From positions 1-31,382 of the forward strand of contig JASFWK010000012.1 in assembly GCA_050049355.1 (NCBI GenBank): a stretch of 31,382 bases of DNA. The letters run 5' to 3'. The stretch is from JASFWK01 sp050049355. GTDB taxonomy: Bacteria > Chloroflexota > Anaerolineae > B4-G1 > DUEL01. Within the stretch, counting starts at the first letter, position 1; every line of letters starts with the position of its first letter. Positions 31,355 through 31,382 of the stretch are shown here, piece after piece. The position numbers and the translations under genes are program-made. A model generated the notes under the pieces. It searched no databases. It was not told the DNA's origin and worked only from the letters and a program-made list of their open reading frames with translations.

Positions 31355-31382
31355 ATGAATAAGTGTACCACAGATCGTCTGA
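31355..31382 (+). CDS. Start of an unidentified plus-strand gene, cut by the window edge
   Basis: ATG 31355 follows an AAAGGAG site and opens a frame (MNKCTTDRL) that continues past the window. It is the only plus-strand gene start that is supported here, and it is divergent from hutH. Nine codons are too few for a family call. The palindromes and A+T-rich leader resemble the promoter ends of some transposase genes, but this is a guess. Confidence 0.4.

Noticed and set aside
1..31382. CRISPR arrays or rRNA genes
   Set aside because: No regularly spaced direct repeats and no rRNA-like sequence were seen on reading the window.

Overview
The window is a dense redox locus from an anaerobic bacterium, with genes almost entirely on the minus strand. 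It carries soluble heterodisulfide-reductase (Hdr) parts, an Flx/sulfhydrogenase-like NAD(P)H-reactive module, a complete four-subunit [NiFe] hydrogenase with its maturation protease, a membrane HdrE/NarI-like cytochrome b partner, a lipoate-binding GcvH-like protein with a lipoate-protein ligase, and several two-component regulators. Base composition is moderately GC-rich, Shine-Dalgarno sites are strong, and perfect or near-perfect TATAAT boxes are present, so this is a bacterium rather than a methanogen. Taxonomy cannot be fixed from sequence alone; a Chloroflexota-like or deep-branching anaerobe is a weak guess.

Layout in the direction of transcription (right to left). 31.2-29.6 kb: histidine ammonia-lyase, beside the first codons of a divergent plus-strand gene that runs off the window. 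29.5-26.8 kb: an HdrD-like (HdrC-HdrB fused) protein, a DRTGG protein and a CBS-ATPase sensor. 26.6-20.6 kb: hydrogenase subunits beta, gamma, small and large, the maturation protease, a REC-only response regulator and a GAF histidine kinase, mostly with 4-nt or larger overlaps. 20.5-12.7 kb: two sulfhydrogenase-beta/Flx-like iron-sulfur proteins, a HhH membrane protein, an MscS channel, an Flx/HydG-like flavoprotein, an ArsA-like ATPase, HdrA and MvhD. 12.6-10.0 kb: the lipoate-binding protein, HdrE-like and HdrD-like proteins. 9.5-6.7 kb: a multidomain histidine kinase and an OmpR-type regulator. 6.3-0 kb: a 1392-residue fusion protein, lipoate-protein ligase, and HdrB cut by the left edge.

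The most notable observations are two. First, HdrA looks split into two ORFs, but the halves are in one frame and are separated by a single TGA at the position where the family has a conserved Cys (DCSA-Cys). A perfect 7-bp stem with a GGUC apical loop begins about 20 nt downstream, which is the layout of a bacterial SECIS, so HdrA is read here as a selenoprotein of 655 residues. Second, the 1392-residue protein carries three tandem GcvH-like domains, none with a lysine at the lipoylation site, fused to an FAD-linked 2-hydroxyacid dehydrogenase-type domain and an HdrC-HdrB module. A separate stand-alone GcvH-like protein in the locus does retain the lysine (K68), and a lipoate ligase is encoded nearby.

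Working model (inference): NAD(P)H and H2 exchange electrons through the Flx-like and hydrogenase modules with a selenocysteine HdrA-MvhD-HdrB bifurcating core. HdrD-like modules, one of them membrane-linked through HdrE, pass electrons to or from quinone or a disulfide/lipoyl carrier, and the lipoate-binding protein may be that carrier.
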